From JAMXLO01 sp963819855 (GTDB taxonomy: Bacteria; Pseudomonadota; Alphaproteobacteria; Acetobacterales; Acetobacteraceae): a stretch of DNA of 64,000 bases. Below are positions 52,853-62,157 of this stretch, piece after piece. Position 1 is the stretch's first letter; the number at the start of each line of letters is the position of its first letter. The stretch covers positions 186,001 through 250,000 of the forward strand of contig CAWFYC010000028.1 of NCBI GenBank assembly GCA_963819855.1, read 5' to 3'. The notes under the pieces were generated by a model. That model was not told the origin of the DNA, did no database searches, and saw only the letters and a program-made list of their open reading frames with translations. The translations under genes were made by a program, and so were the position numbers.

Positions 52853-53797
52853 TCAGCGCCAGCCGAGGGCTGGAGCGACGTGAGTTAAAATCGCTTCCAT
52901 GACGTGCGCGTTGTAATCCACACCAAGTTGGTTGGGGATGATCAACAGCAGTGTGTCGGCAGCAGCGATCGCCTCGTCCTGCCGGAGCTGGTCGATCAGC
53001 ACGTCCGGTTCCGCGACATAGCTCCGGCCGAAGATCGACCGTTTGCTTTCGTCGATGAATCCAATCTGGTGCTCATCGTCACCGCCGTGTCCGAAATAAG
53101 CCCGGTCCCTATCGTCGACCAGCGCGAATATGTTGCGGCTGACCGACACCCTCGGTTCACGCGCGTGACCGGCCTCTTGCCAAGCGTCCCGGAAGGCCGG
53201 ATCTGTGCCGCTTGCTGAACGTGGAAGCGCTCGCCCCTTTCATCGTCCTTCAGCGTGGAACATTGCAGGTTCATGCCGAGCTTCGCTGCCCAGACCGCGG
53301 TTGCGTTGGATCCAGACCCCCACCAGATCCGCTCGCGCAGCCCCTCGGAGAAGGGTTCGAGGCGCAGCAGGCCCGGTGGGTTTCGGAACATCGGGCGTGA
53401 GTTCGGCTGCGCAAAGCCCTTGCCCTGTAGCAAGTCGCAAAAAACCGCGGCGTGCCGGCGAGCCACGGCTGATGCCTAACTGCAGGCGGCCACCCGCGAT
53501 GATGTTAGCGGCGCCCGCGTCCTCGGCCGTGTAGAGCGGGTTCTCGTAGCGCATGTCGATCACCGCCGCGCCGATTTCGATGCCGCTGGTCCTCGTGCTG
53601 ACTGCTGCAAGCAGCGGAAACGGCGATGCGAGTTGACGGGCGAAGTGACGTACCCGGAAGAACGCTCCGTCCGCGCCCAGTTGCTCAGCCGCGACAGCAA
53701 GGTCGATGGATTGCAGCCGCACGTCCGACGTCGTACGGGCCTGCGATCCCGGCACGGCCGTCCAATGCCCGAACGAAAGGAAACCGGTCTTCTTCAT
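52853..53797 (-). pseudogene. LLM-class oxidoreductase, frameshifted
   Basis: From ATG 53797: MKKTGFLSFGHWTAVPGSQA, LGADGAFFRVRHFARQLASP, IIAGGRLQLGISRGSPARRG; then in a second frame from about 53450 LRLEPFSEGLRERIWWGSGS and NATAVWAAKLGMNLQCSTLK; then from about 53190 a third frame SVSRNIFALVDDRDRAYFGH to VAPALGWR. At least two indels. Joined, it is an ordinary ~310-aa LLM enzyme, so decay is recent. Its ATG shares two bases with the start of the cupin gene on the other strand. Confidence 0.85.
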
Positions 53798-54212
53798 GAC
53801 GATTAAACTCGCCGCGAGCCGCGCCACGAAGGCCGCGCCCGCCGAGTGGTTCACCGGGACGGTGCTGCAGGATGCCCTGGCCACGCCGGTGGGACCATCG
53901 CGCACGAACGCCACACTGGTCACCTTCAACCCGGGTCCGCGAACCAACTGGCACACCCACAAGACCCGTCAGGTCCTCGTCGCCACGCACGGGACCGGGA
54001 TGATCGAGGTACGCGGCAAGCCGCCCCGCGTCATGCGGGCCGGTGACGTCGTCGAGGTGCCGCCGGGCCTGGTGCACTGGCATGGCGCAGTTGCCGGGCA
54101 CTTGTTCGCGCATATCTCATTCCTGGAGATCGAGGGGCCGGATAACAACAACTGGATGGAGCCAGTCGACGAGGCGCACTATCGAGCAGTCGCGGTCGCA
54201 CCGGCGGGCTAG
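53796..54212 (+). CDS. Small cupin-domain protein
   Basis: 138 aa, intact. The cupin box 1 reads TFNPGPRTNWHTHKTRQVLV, with HxH present but Gln where the usual Glu stands; box 2 is VVEVPPGLVHWHGAVAGHLF. Similar to carboxymuconolactone-decarboxylase-associated and hydroxynitrile-lyase-like cupins. The start ATG (53796) is nested in the same CATG as the start of the divergent LLM remnant; no good ribosome-binding site is visible, so an internal start is possible. Confidence 0.85.
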   Translation: MTIKLAASRATKAAPAEWFTGTVLQDALATPVGPSRTNATLVTFNPGPRTNWHTHKTRQVLVATHGTGMIEVRGKPPRVMRAGDVVEVPPGLVHWHGAVAGHLFAHISFLEIEGPDNNNWMEPVDEAHYRAVAVAPAG

Positions 54213-54222
54213 CGCAGGCGAA

Positions 54223-55225
54223 TTGTCCAGGGAGATTGTTGGCAAGGGAATACGGTTTTCGCTGCGGCACGCGCCTTGTGCTCACATTTGCCGTTACTGC
54301 CTGATCTCGGAATCGCGCAAACGAGGCGCTTTGCCGTTCTCTCGTTTCGAGCAGCTTGTGCACCGGTTCCATGACTGGCGGCAGGCCGAGCGTCCCGATC
54401 TTGAAATCGGGATCTTCGTCGGACCATCGTTCGACTATGACCTGGAGACGTTGAAAGGCATCGCGCGTTTGCGCGAGCGCTGAGGGATGAAATTCCGCGT
54501 CCTCAATCTCGGTGGGCTTCGTCTACGCCGCGGTGACGAGTTGACCGCTTGGCTGAAGAACGGCAGGACGCCGGCATTGTCGGATTGCACACGTCGCTTG
54601 CAGGACTTGGTGCGATACACGACCGATGGAATGGCCGAGCCGGGGACTTCGACTATCAGATGACCGTGCTGCGACTCGGCGGCGAGCGAGGAATGACGCG
54701 TCAGGAGAAGTTGTTCCTGACAAAGAACACGCTGCCGGTGTTCGGCCGCCTGCTCGATCTGCTCGACGCGCTTCCCGGAGAGTTGCGCAATCGCTCCGTC
54801 AGCCCGTTCTTCTATGCGGGGCTGGCGACCCGTTACGAGGACAAACGTCTCACGGAGCAGGATCGGGACAATTCTGCCCGAGCGGATCAATGCACTTCGG
54901 TCAGGAAAGTTCGGCACGTCGCTCTCGGAGCGGGAATGGATTCCGGCCATGCTGGAAACCGCGACGCAGCCGCGCCGCCTCGTGCTTAATGATGTAACGA
55001 GAGCAATATCGAATGGCTGGAAGCCACGCCTGTGAGGCGGTCTTCACCCAGCGCGAGCTTGAGTACCAGGAGAGCTATCGCGCGATCCTGTCACTCGGCG
55101 AACAGTGCGAGCGTTACGGCGACTCCGGAGAACAGTCGCCGATCTACATGATGAGCCGAGACGTCGAGGGCAAATGGCTGGATCTGCCCCATCATGCGAC
55201 GGGGACAGGCAAGCCGATCGATTGA
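54223..55225 (+). pseudogene. Radical SAM protein, nonsense codon and frameshifts
   Basis: The cluster motif CAHICRYC (C-x3-C-x2-C) is intact, followed by LISESRKRGALPFSRFEQLV and IGIFVGPSFDYDLETLKGIA. TGA 54481-54483 interrupts the frame and reading resumes in the same frame with MKFRVLNLGGLRLRRGDELT. Frame changes at about 54555, 54875 and 55000-55030 carry the rest: GIVGLHTSLAGLGAIHDRWN, FLTKNTLPVFGRLLDLLDAL, SLSEREWIPAMLETATQPRR, EAVFTQRELEYQESYRAILS. The type resembles radical SAM enzymes that work on peptides or cofactors, but no partner peptide was seen. Start is uncertain (TTG 54223 is only a candidate). Confidence 0.75.
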
Positions 55226-55424
55226 CAGCCGCGGCGGTTCGCGTGACCCGCACCATCACCCGCGCTATCGCTGTGCTATCCGAATATAGCGTTGTGCAAC
55301 AGAATTGCGGCCGCTGCCGACGGCATCGCGTGGCCGAGCGGACAATCGAGTGAGTTTTTCGACAGCTTTCTCACGTGTGGTCGCGTTGGTTTGTGACGCG
55401 GGATTGCTGGCGCGACGGATGCGG

Positions 55425-55800
55425 CAGGGCGATCGCACGCCGGCTTGGGGAGCCAGCCCCGCGATCCCTGAGGCGAAGCCGCAGGGACGCTGAAGATGTC
55501 GACCGCGCGTGGCTGACTGCCAGGCCAGACACCCACAGCGGAACCCAGCCTCAGCTGATCTCGACCATCCGCGCTGGATCGAGGTGCTGCCGAACGGTGA
55601 CGTGCTGGTGGCCGAGGCGATGAGCATGGACCGCTCGCCGCGATCGCTGTCCGACTATGCGATGGTCACCACGATGCGACGCGCACAGGTGATGGGCGTC
55701 AGCGCCAATCGCATCACGCTGCTGCGCGATGCCGAGGGCGACGGTTCGGCATGACGCTGGTGAACGACACATTCTTTGTAGGCAATGCCGACTACGGTAT
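55425..55800 (+). pseudogene. PQQ-dependent sorbosone/aldose dehydrogenase-like fragment
   Basis: Pieces in neighbouring frames: WGASPAIPEAKPQG, TLKMSTARGW, LDHPRWIEVLPNGDVLVAEA, SLSDYAMVTTMRRAQVMGVS, ANRITLLRDAEGDG and MTLVNDTFFVGNADYG. These match the first blades of L-sorbosone-dehydrogenase-type propellers. The remaining ~250 residues are gone; the sequence then runs into the region left of the IS21 element. Fragment only. Confidence 0.75.
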
Positions 55801-56089
55801 GGACGAAGAGGAAGGCCGCTGTTGGCGGCGGTGAGATTCCGCGGATAGACGGCGATGTGGGTGGTTTTGAGGATCGTCCTTCTGCGGCGAGGCTGCCGTC
55901 GTGCTCGCGACCGTCAAGGACGCGAGGCGCCGCTTCGCGGTGGCCTTGCGGCCATCCTTGACTGCCGCTGCGCGCGTCGGCGCGCGGTGTGCAGGTCGGG
56001 ACGACGGGATGGCCGTCTTGATCGAACAACAGGATGACTTTTGGTTGGGGTCTGTCGCGATCTCGACAGATCTGGCGGGGTAGCGCGGT
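55801..56089. other. Gap with no supported gene, left flank of IS21 element
   Basis: No protein family recognised in any frame. It should contain the left end of the IS21 element, but a terminal inverted repeat matching the right side was not found by eye. Confidence 0.4.
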
Positions 56090-56323
56090 TCAGGCCAGGC
56101 GGTGATCGGGGGTCGTGTCGTCTCCATCCTCACGACGGGGTGCGCATTGCTGGCGAAGCAGATCCTGTAGTTGAAGATTGTAGAGAGCCCAGACCTTGTC
56201 GCGCAGATCGTCGATCAGTTCGAACACCGCAAGCGCCTCCTCCGGTGTCCAGGAGCGGAGGATCTCGACGGTGAGCGGACGCAGATGCTCCGGTAGCTGT
56301 GGTCGGTCCGGTGGCGTGCTCAT
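56090..56323 (-). CDS. IS21-associated small ORF
   Basis: 77 aa from ATG 56323, overlapping the corrected istB stop by ATGA. Core SWTPEEALAVFELIDDLRDK and VWALYNLQLQDLLRQQ, an all-helical amphipathic protein. Intact. It follows istB in this IS21 subtype; its role in transposition is not known to me. Confidence 0.6.
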   Translation of the reverse strand: MSTPPDRPQLPEHLRPLTVEILRSWTPEEALAVFELIDDLRDKVWALYNLQLQDLLRQQCAPRREDGDDTTPDHRLA

Positions 56324-57089
56324 GATTTGGCGCCGCGGCGCTGTCGTGCGCGTTGTTCGGTGCGATCGTGAGCTTCCTTGAGGCGATGAGGAATCGCCTT
56401 CGATGGCGACGATCTCGGAGTTGTGCAGAAGACGGTCAACCAGCGAGACGACGCATGCGGCGTTGGGGAACACCTCGCGCCATTCGGCGAAGTTGCGGTT
56501 GGTGGTGACCAGGGTGCTCCTGTTCTGATACCGCCGCGAGATCAGCTCGAACATCAGGTCGGCATGGCGATTGGAGTAGGAGAGGTAGCCGACCTCGTCG
56601 ATGACGAGCAGGTGCGGGCGGGCGTAATGGCGCAGGCGGCGACGCAGCGCGGAATCGCTGTCGAGTGCGCAGAGATCGCCGAGCAACTGGCCGGCGCTGG
56701 TGAACAGCACGGTGTGGCCGCGGGTCAGCGCCTGGTGGGCGATGTTCTGGGCGATCATCGATTTGCCGACGCCGTTCGGCCCGACGAGCACGACGTTGGC
56801 GGCGTCGTTGAGGAACGCGAGCGTCATCAGCGTGTCGATGGCGGCGCGGTCGCAACGCTTGGGCCAGGCCCAGTCGAAGTCGCAGAGCGGCTTGAAGCGG
56901 CCGATATGAGCGGTGCGCAGTCGTCGCTCCAGGCTGCGGCGGGCGCGTTCGTGTTCCTCCCAGCCGAGCAGTGATGTGACCCAGGAATTCGCTGGCCACC
57001 TCGCCCCAGTGCGCCAGCAGGCCGTGCAGATTGAGCGCCGTGGCGCGGTCGCGCTGTGTGTCGCGCTCAGTCGTCGGAACGGGTTGCAT
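56320..57089 (-). pseudogene. istB: IstB-like transposition ATPase, frameshifted
   Basis: From ATG 57089: RDRATALNLHGLLAHWGEVA, shift at about 56995 to WVTSLLGWEEHERARRSLER, then the AAA+ core VVLVGPNGVGKSMIAQNIAH (Walker A), HLLVIDEVGYLSYSNRHADL (Walker B), STLVTTNRNFAEW (sensor) and a second shift near 56405 before the true end HRLKEAHDRTEQRARQRRGA. IstB helps IstA recognise targets. Two indels disable it. Confidence 0.88.
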
Positions 57090-58577
57090 CGTGTTGGTCC
57101 TTGAGCTGATCGTAGGTTTCGAGTGCATGCGGGCGCACCGGCGCATCTCGGTCGCGCACGTGCGCGGGCATGACGATCGCCACGGGCGGTTCGCCACCCT
57201 GCTGCTCGCGCTGGCGCTCGAGCGCGAGGCGCACGGCGTTGGGGTGCGGCGCATCGCGCAACAGCGCCTCGAGGATGGCATCCTGCAATGCCGCGGCGCC
57301 GTAGCGTTCGAGCAGCCGCGCCAGGGCGGCGGTGATGGCGCCGAGATTGGCGCCGCGTTCGGCGGCACGCATGAGCAGGGTCTGGCTGGCGGGAGCGGCC
57401 TGCGCGAGGCGGTCATTGGCGCTGTGCTGACGAGCGGCACGCTTGTCGTCGAGCAGTCCCTGGATGTGGGCGTGCTCTTCGATCTGCGCCCCCTTGTCGT
57501 AACTGCGCGGATGGCTGGCGACGATGTCGGCACCGTCGGCGATGCGCACCTCATGGGGATCGGCGATGTACCGTCAGGATGCGCCGGACATGGCTGTGCG
57601 GGACCGAATAATCGTTGAGGTCGAAGCGGACATAGGGCGTCTTGCCGACCGAGACCGCGACGCGTTCCAGCAGCGGTGCCGGGTTGTCAGGCAGAGCCAG
57701 CAATCGAGGCGCTTCGTCGGCGAATACCTGGCGGACGGTGCGCTCGGGTTCGTCCGGGCAGCGCCGGTCGGCGGCTGGACCGTTGCACCAGTCGTCGGCC
57801 TGGGCGTTCAGATCGTTGAGACCGGTGAAGCTGCGGGCGGCGAAGAATGCGTCACGCACATAGCGGATGGCTCTTTCCACGCGGCCCTTCTCGTTGCCGC
57901 GCCCGATCGCGACGGGCCGGGGTTCGTAACGGTAGTGCCCGGCAAAACCCAGCAATGTCGGGTGGAACCGGATCGCCTCGCCACGGCGTTCCAGCACCGC
58001 GCTCTTCAGATTGTCGTACAGCAGGACACGAGGGACGCCATTCCACGCGGCAAAGGCGGCGACATGGCCACGCAGGAAGTTCTCCATCCTGGCGTCCGGG
58101 AAGAAGCGCAGGAAGATCTGGCGCGAGTGGCTGAGCACCATGACGAACGCCATCAGCGGACGCCGCGCGCGGCCAATCTCGAGATCGGCCGAAATGTCCC
58201 CAATCGACCTGTCCCTGCTCGCCGGGCAGGCTGCGCAGGCGCAGATAGGCCTCGGCCTTCGGACGCGGCCGATGGCAGGCGATGAGATGGCGGAAGTGAT
58301 CGGGGCTGCCGCGATAGCCGCGTTCGCGCACCATCACATACAGCCGGCTTGCCGTCAGCGCCGGGAAGCTCTCCAGCGTCTGGCGGATGAATGCAAGGTA
58401 AGGGTCGATCCGCGACTTGCGCGGGGCGGGCCAGGCCGCGGCAGACCAGCCTGCGCCAACACCCCGGCCAACCACGCTGTAATGCACGTGCAGCTGCTGG
58501 GCGATGGTGCCGATCGGCCGCTTCTCCGCGTGGTAGAGGCGCAGTATCCGCGCTTCGATCTCAGGTGGCGTCACCAT
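57067..58577 (-). pseudogene. istA: IstA-like DDE transposase, frameshifted
   Basis: Start ATG 58577: TPPEIEARILRLYHAEKRPI, HTH region with two compensating shifts near 58440-58490, SRIDPYLAFIRQTLESFPAL, then GEQGQVDWGHFG (first Asp of DDE). A shift at about 58190 leads to MAFVMVLSHSRQIFLRFFPD, VPRVLLYDNLKSAVLERRGE (second Asp) and GRGNEKGRVERAIRYVRDAF (Glu). A further shift at about 57555 leads to the C-terminal SYDKGAQIEEHAHIQGLLDD. The catalytic triad survives but the frame is broken. Confidence 0.9.
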
Positions 58578-58996
58578 GGCCGTGTCCCATCCGGTCGTGT
58601 CGTGGCCCCCACCGGCGACCGCCGCGGCGACGCAAGAAGCCTTGACGCACGAGCTCCGGACAGCGCCGCCCGCACGAGTCACAGCGCGAGTAAGGTCGCC
58701 GGGCTCGACCTACGAAGGCCGATGCATCGCTCGCGATCGCCGGCGAGCCGGAGGACAGCAAATCATCCGGCGGCGATGGAGGTGAACCGTGATGCGTCAC
58801 ATTCTTGCATCGGACCCGGTAGCGACGTGATCGTTCAGCGTCGCGACGAGCCGTCCCGGCGGCTGGTCTGGTAGCGTCGTCCCGCGTCGCGCCAGGTGCG
58901 CCGACGGGCCCGCGCGGCGCAGTCACCAGCGCAATAGATCTGGCCACGGTCGCAGCAGCTACAGATCAGCGCCTGCGCGTGGCATTCCGCGCACAT
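58561..58996 (-). pseudogene. IS21-associated zinc-finger-like ORF, frameshifted
   Basis: First part from ATG 58996: MCAECHAQALICSCCDRGQI and YCAGDCAARARRRTWRDAGR, a cysteine-rich module. After a shift at about 58855: ERSRRYRVRCKNVTHHGSPP, then CDSCGRRCPELVRQGFLRRR to the end, overlapping the istA start. This ORF type commonly precedes istA in some IS21 elements; I know no proven role. Confidence 0.65.
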
Positions 58997-59406
58997 GAAC
59001 AGCCGGGCCGACGCCGCCGCGCCGTGACCGGATCGGCGGATATCCCTTGGACGAACGCCACGTTTGACGGAATACTGGCGCCGCACGCGTGCCCGGCGCG
59101 GTGTGGGGCGCGGGCGTCGAGCCTAACTGCCAAGTTCATGATCGGCGCCGTGCTTGCCCCTCAATACAGGCAAGCCACTCTCCCCGTGGTCCAGTGCCGC
59201 GCCAGCCCCCTCTCGCAGCCACTATCCGCCAGCGCATCGCCCAAGCAACGCCAATCGCGTTCACCGCCACAACGAGTAGGCGCGCCGCCAAATCAAATTT
59301 CGCCGGATTTACGCGGATTACGCCGCACGACGCCGCGCAGCGATCCATGAATTCGATATTGCCAGCGGCACGGATCGCATCTTTGCGTCCGGCCTGCGCG
59401 ATGCTG
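58997..59406. other. Gap with no supported gene, right flank of IS21 element
   Basis: About 400 bases with only short, unrelated open frames. It must contain the right end of the IS21 element and the start of the ModA-like remnant, but neither boundary is recognisable by eye. Confidence 0.4.
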
Positions 59407-59558
59407 TGGAACTGCAGGTAGGTCCGGAGTACGGGCTGGCGGTCACGAAGGATGCACCTCCGGCTGCAATGCTTCTGGCGCTCATCATCCTGTCGCCGAT
59501 CGGTCAGAGGGTCCTGGCTGATCGAGGCTTCCGGCTAGTGACGTTGCCCGAAAAATGA
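59407..59558 (+). pseudogene. ModA-like (molybdate-type) binding protein, C-terminal remnant
   Basis: About 50 codons: VELQVGPEYGLAVTKDAPPA, AMLLALIILSPIGQRVLADR, GFRLVTLPEK, ending in TGA 59556-59558. These match the C-terminal end of ModA/WtpA-type periplasmic proteins. The rest is missing upstream, towards the IS21 element. Confidence 0.65.
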
Positions 59559-59663
59559 TCGCGATGGTTCGTATATTACAATCCGTTAATGGCGCTATTT
59601 GCGACGAAATACAACGACGCCCGCGGTGTCTCACAGTCGGGATCATCTGCAGGAGGCACTGAC

Positions 59664-59819
59664 ATGTGGACACGACGTCATCTGCTGCTGAATAGCGCCA
59701 TTGGCTTGACGATCGGGCTCCCGGCCACCTCGCGTGCCGCCGAGACGTATGAAGTTGTGCACACCGACATGGAATGACACCAACTGCCCTGCTGAACCCG
59801 ATCAGGCTGTTCTGACCGA
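59664..59819 (+). pseudogene. Exported methionine-R-sulfoxide reductase (MsrB-like), N-terminal remnant
   Basis: AGGAGG (59651-59656) precedes ATG 59664. A Tat-like signal (MWTRRHLLLNSAIGLTIGLP) and then AETYEVVHTDME, followed across frame changes by LLNP and DQAVLTD, recall the start of MsrB (YxVxHTDxEW...LTPxQ). It stops after about 45 codons and abuts an alcohol dehydrogenase remnant. The translation start is intact but the enzyme is gone. Confidence 0.55.
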
Positions 59820-59822
59820 TAC

Positions 59823-60215
59823 TCACATCTTGAGGACGAGGCGAAACCGGGCCTGACCGCTCACCATCCGGTCATATCCAGCTTGTGTCTGTTCCAGCGG
59901 ATAGACCTCGTTCATCGAGCCGATCGCATTGCTTTCGCTGAATCGCAAGGTGTCCTCGGAGGCGGCGGACGTGCCCGAATACCAGCCCTTGACCGAGGCC
60001 CGCTTCATCAGGAGTGCCAGGGAATCAATGGTCAGGTTGCCCACAGCGCCGATGGCCATCATTACGCCGTTTACGCCCAGACCGCTGGCGATGGCCTCCA
60101 TAGCCTGGGGGTTGGCGACGGTGGCGATAATGGCCTCGGCGCGGCCCATCGCCAACAAAGCCTTGGCCGGATCGACTGCCTCGCTGTCGATGTAGTCGGA
60201 GCATCCGCCGCGCTG
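59823..60215 (-). pseudogene. Zinc alcohol dehydrogenase, C-terminal remnant
   Basis: The minus strand gives DYIDSEAVDPAKALLAMGRA, EAIIATVANPQAMEAIASGL, VKGWYSGTSAASEDTLRFSE and ARFRLVLKM to the stop at 59823. This is the NAD-binding and C-terminal part of an AdhP-like dehydrogenase. The catalytic-zinc half is missing; upstream of about 60215 similarity ends abruptly. Confidence 0.75.
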
Positions 60216-60375
60216 ACGCAGAGCGCGTGGCGGCCGCGCTTCGCAGGCGTTGTGGAGATCATCGGCGGGCGGGAGCATCGCCGTCGGTGGGGTCGTGAAG
60301 AGACGTCGCGGAATATCGCCGAGACGCAGGAGGCTGGCGCCTGCGTGCGCGCGTCTGTGCCGGCGCAATGAGATT

Positions 60376-62157
60376 CTAAGCCAGCCGCCGCAGCGCGATG
60401 TCGCAGAACATGCCGTTGTTGAGGGCGAATCCGACAACCTTCCAGTTCTCCTCCACCACCATCTCGTTGACCGCATGGACCACGCCATAGGGCGAATTCG
60501 TCATATGGTCATACAGGATGTAGTCGTTGAAGATCAGCGTGCCGTCCCGCCTGACCTTCCGCGCCGAGACCAGCGCGTCCTTGCGCACGCTGTCGTAGTC
60601 ATGTCCGGCGTCGATGTAGATCATGTCGAAGCAGGCATCGGGATAGCGCTCTATTGCATCGTAGCTCAGGCCGCTTTCGATGACGACCTGATCGCCGCGG
60701 GAACGGAAGCGCTCTTCGTAAAAGCCCCGGTGCGTGTTGCCCTGGAACAGCACCTCAGAACGTTGCCCCCAATGCTCCGGCCACTCGTGCATCGTCCAGA
60801 TATCAACGGCAACGAACCTGCGCGGAGACAGAGTCTGCATCAGGAACTCGGAGAAATCGCCGAGTGCGACGCCAAGTTCCGCGATTACCCCACCGGTCGG
60901 CAGCCTGAGCCCGCGCACCAAGTCGTGGCGGTCCGCGAACAGACGGGCGCCGTCAACATGCTCGCGCCGCAGCGGCAAGGGAGGCTGTCGATCGCTCATT
61001 TTGCTGGCACCTGAATCCGGGAACAGACGCTGCAGGCTACGTCGGGTCAGTTCACGGACGGCATGGAACTCGAACCCACGCACATGCGTCTCGACCAGGC
61101 TGTCGAAGGCGGCAAGCTCCGTGGCGCCGCGGTCAATCCGCAAGCTCCCCTGCCCGCCTGACGTCACAGCCGCGACGTCCTCGATTACCTCCGCCAGTGC
61201 GTCGGCAAGCGCCGCGACGTCCCCCGGGGGAACAAGGCGACCAAGTCCGACGCAGATATTCGGCAGGTTGTCGGCAGCATAGCCGACCGGGATGCAGCCG
61301 GCGCGCAACCCCTCCAAGGCCGCCCTGCCGAACCCGGCGTGGTACGAGGGAATTGCCATGATATGCGCCGCGTACAGAAGTTCATCCCGCAGCGTGTCAC
61401 TGACCGTACCGAGGAATTCAACTTTCCCGCCCAACGCCTCGGAGTTGCGCCTGACGGCCTCGACGTAATCGGGGTCGGAGCAGTCCTGATCGCCGGCGAG
61501 GCGCAGGCGGAAGGATGGCCCCCGGCGCCCTGCGACGTCGGCGAGCACCTGCAGCAGTTCCAGTACCCCGTCGGACTGCACGAAGTTCCCGAGGAAAAGG
61601 ATCTCCACCGTTCCTGCTCTTTTGGCGGAGAGCCTGGCCCGTGCAGGCACGTCCACCACCAGCGGAATGACCTCGGCTGGCGGGTGTTGGAGACCGCTGT
61701 TCAGCAGCGTGTCCCGGTCGGTGGAACTGACCGCCCAGATCGCGTCCGCGTGGCGAAAGTTCCAAAGCTGGTCGAGCGGCCGCTGGACGGGCAGCCCGTC
61801 ATTCGGGCCGAGAGACTGCCCCCGTGTGACGTTGTGGAAGTGAACCACCTGCCTGCCATGGCCGTTCCCGACCAGCAACGCATCGAAGATCGGATTGTAG
61901 CGACCAAAATGGTAGACAACCAGGTCCGCCGCCAGGAATGCCGGGGACACCAGCAGGTCCGCGACCCCCTCGGCAATTTCCGCCGGCACCTCCGGCCGGT
62001 CGCTGCGGGTCGTCAGGAGAGTGGCCTGCATGTCCGGCAGGCTGTTGAGCAGCCGCCAAGTGTCGACCGCAGCCTGCGCGATGGCGTCGCGCCGCGACAG
62101 CCCTGGCAGCACGACCGCAGCCCGACGGATCGGCCTAGGCGAGCACTCGGCCGTCAT
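60376..62157 (-). CDS. Fusion: GT4-type glycosyltransferase plus SAM methyltransferase
   Basis: 593 aa. Residues about 10-370 are a GT-B glycosyltransferase: VVYHFGRYNPIFDALLVGNG, VEILFLGNFVQSDGVLELLQ, ELLYAAHIMAIPSYHAGFGR, AALEGLRAGCIPVGYAADNL (the EGxxxG nucleotide-sugar region). Residues about 410-590 are a class I methyltransferase: GGVIAELGVALGDFSEFLMQ (SAM motif I) and CFDMIYIDAGHDYDSVRKDA (motif with Asp). Such fusions modify surface polysaccharides. ATG 62157 overlaps the upstream glycosyltransferase by 4 bases, so both act in one pathway. Acceptor unknown. Confidence 0.85.
   Translation of the reverse strand: MTAECSPRPIRRAAVVLPGLSRRDAIAQAAVDTWRLLNSLPDMQATLLTTRSDRPEVPAEIAEGVADLLVSPAFLAADLVVYHFGRYNPIFDALLVGNGHGRQVVHFHNVTRGQSLGPNDGLPVQRPLDQLWNFRHADAIWAVSSTDRDTLLNSGLQHPPAEVIPLVVDVPARARLSAKRAGTVEILFLGNFVQSDGVLELLQVLADVAGRRGPSFRLRLAGDQDCSDPDYVEAVRRNSEALGGKVEFLGTVSDTLRDELLYAAHIMAIPSYHAGFGRAALEGLRAGCIPVGYAADNLPNICVGLGRLVPPGDVAALADALAEVIEDVAAVTSGGQGSLRIDRGATELAAFDSLVETHVRGFEFHAVRELTRRSLQRLFPDSGASKMSDRQPPLPLRREHVDGARLFADRHDLVRGLRLPTGGVIAELGVALGDFSEFLMQTLSPRRFVAVDIWTMHEWPEHWGQRSEVLFQGNTHRGFYEERFRSRGDQVVIESGLSYDAIERYPDACFDMIYIDAGHDYDSVRKDALVSARKVRRDGTLIFNDYILYDHMTNSPYGVVHAVNEMVVEENWKVVGFALNNGMFCDIALRRLA

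Larger units (their letters stand above)
56090..58996 (-). mobile_element. IS21-family element with two accessory ORFs, decayed
   Basis: Minus-strand order: zinc-finger-like ORF, istA, istB, 77-aa ORF, with short overlaps between neighbours. The istA/istB pair defines IS21. The flanking ORFs belong to a subtype common in proteobacteria. Frameshifts in the first three genes mean it cannot transpose without help. Exact ends and target duplication were not found; coordinates span the coding part only. Confidence 0.85.

Noticed and set aside
54481..54483. TGA as a selenocysteine codon in the radical SAM gene
   Set aside because: No hairpin-like SECIS was evident right after it, the site is not a cluster cysteine, and the gene has several other lesions.
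55792..56133. 113-codon minus-strand frame left of the IS21 element
   Set aside because: Ser/Pro/Arg-rich with no domain; overlaps the 77-aa IS21 ORF end and looks non-coding.
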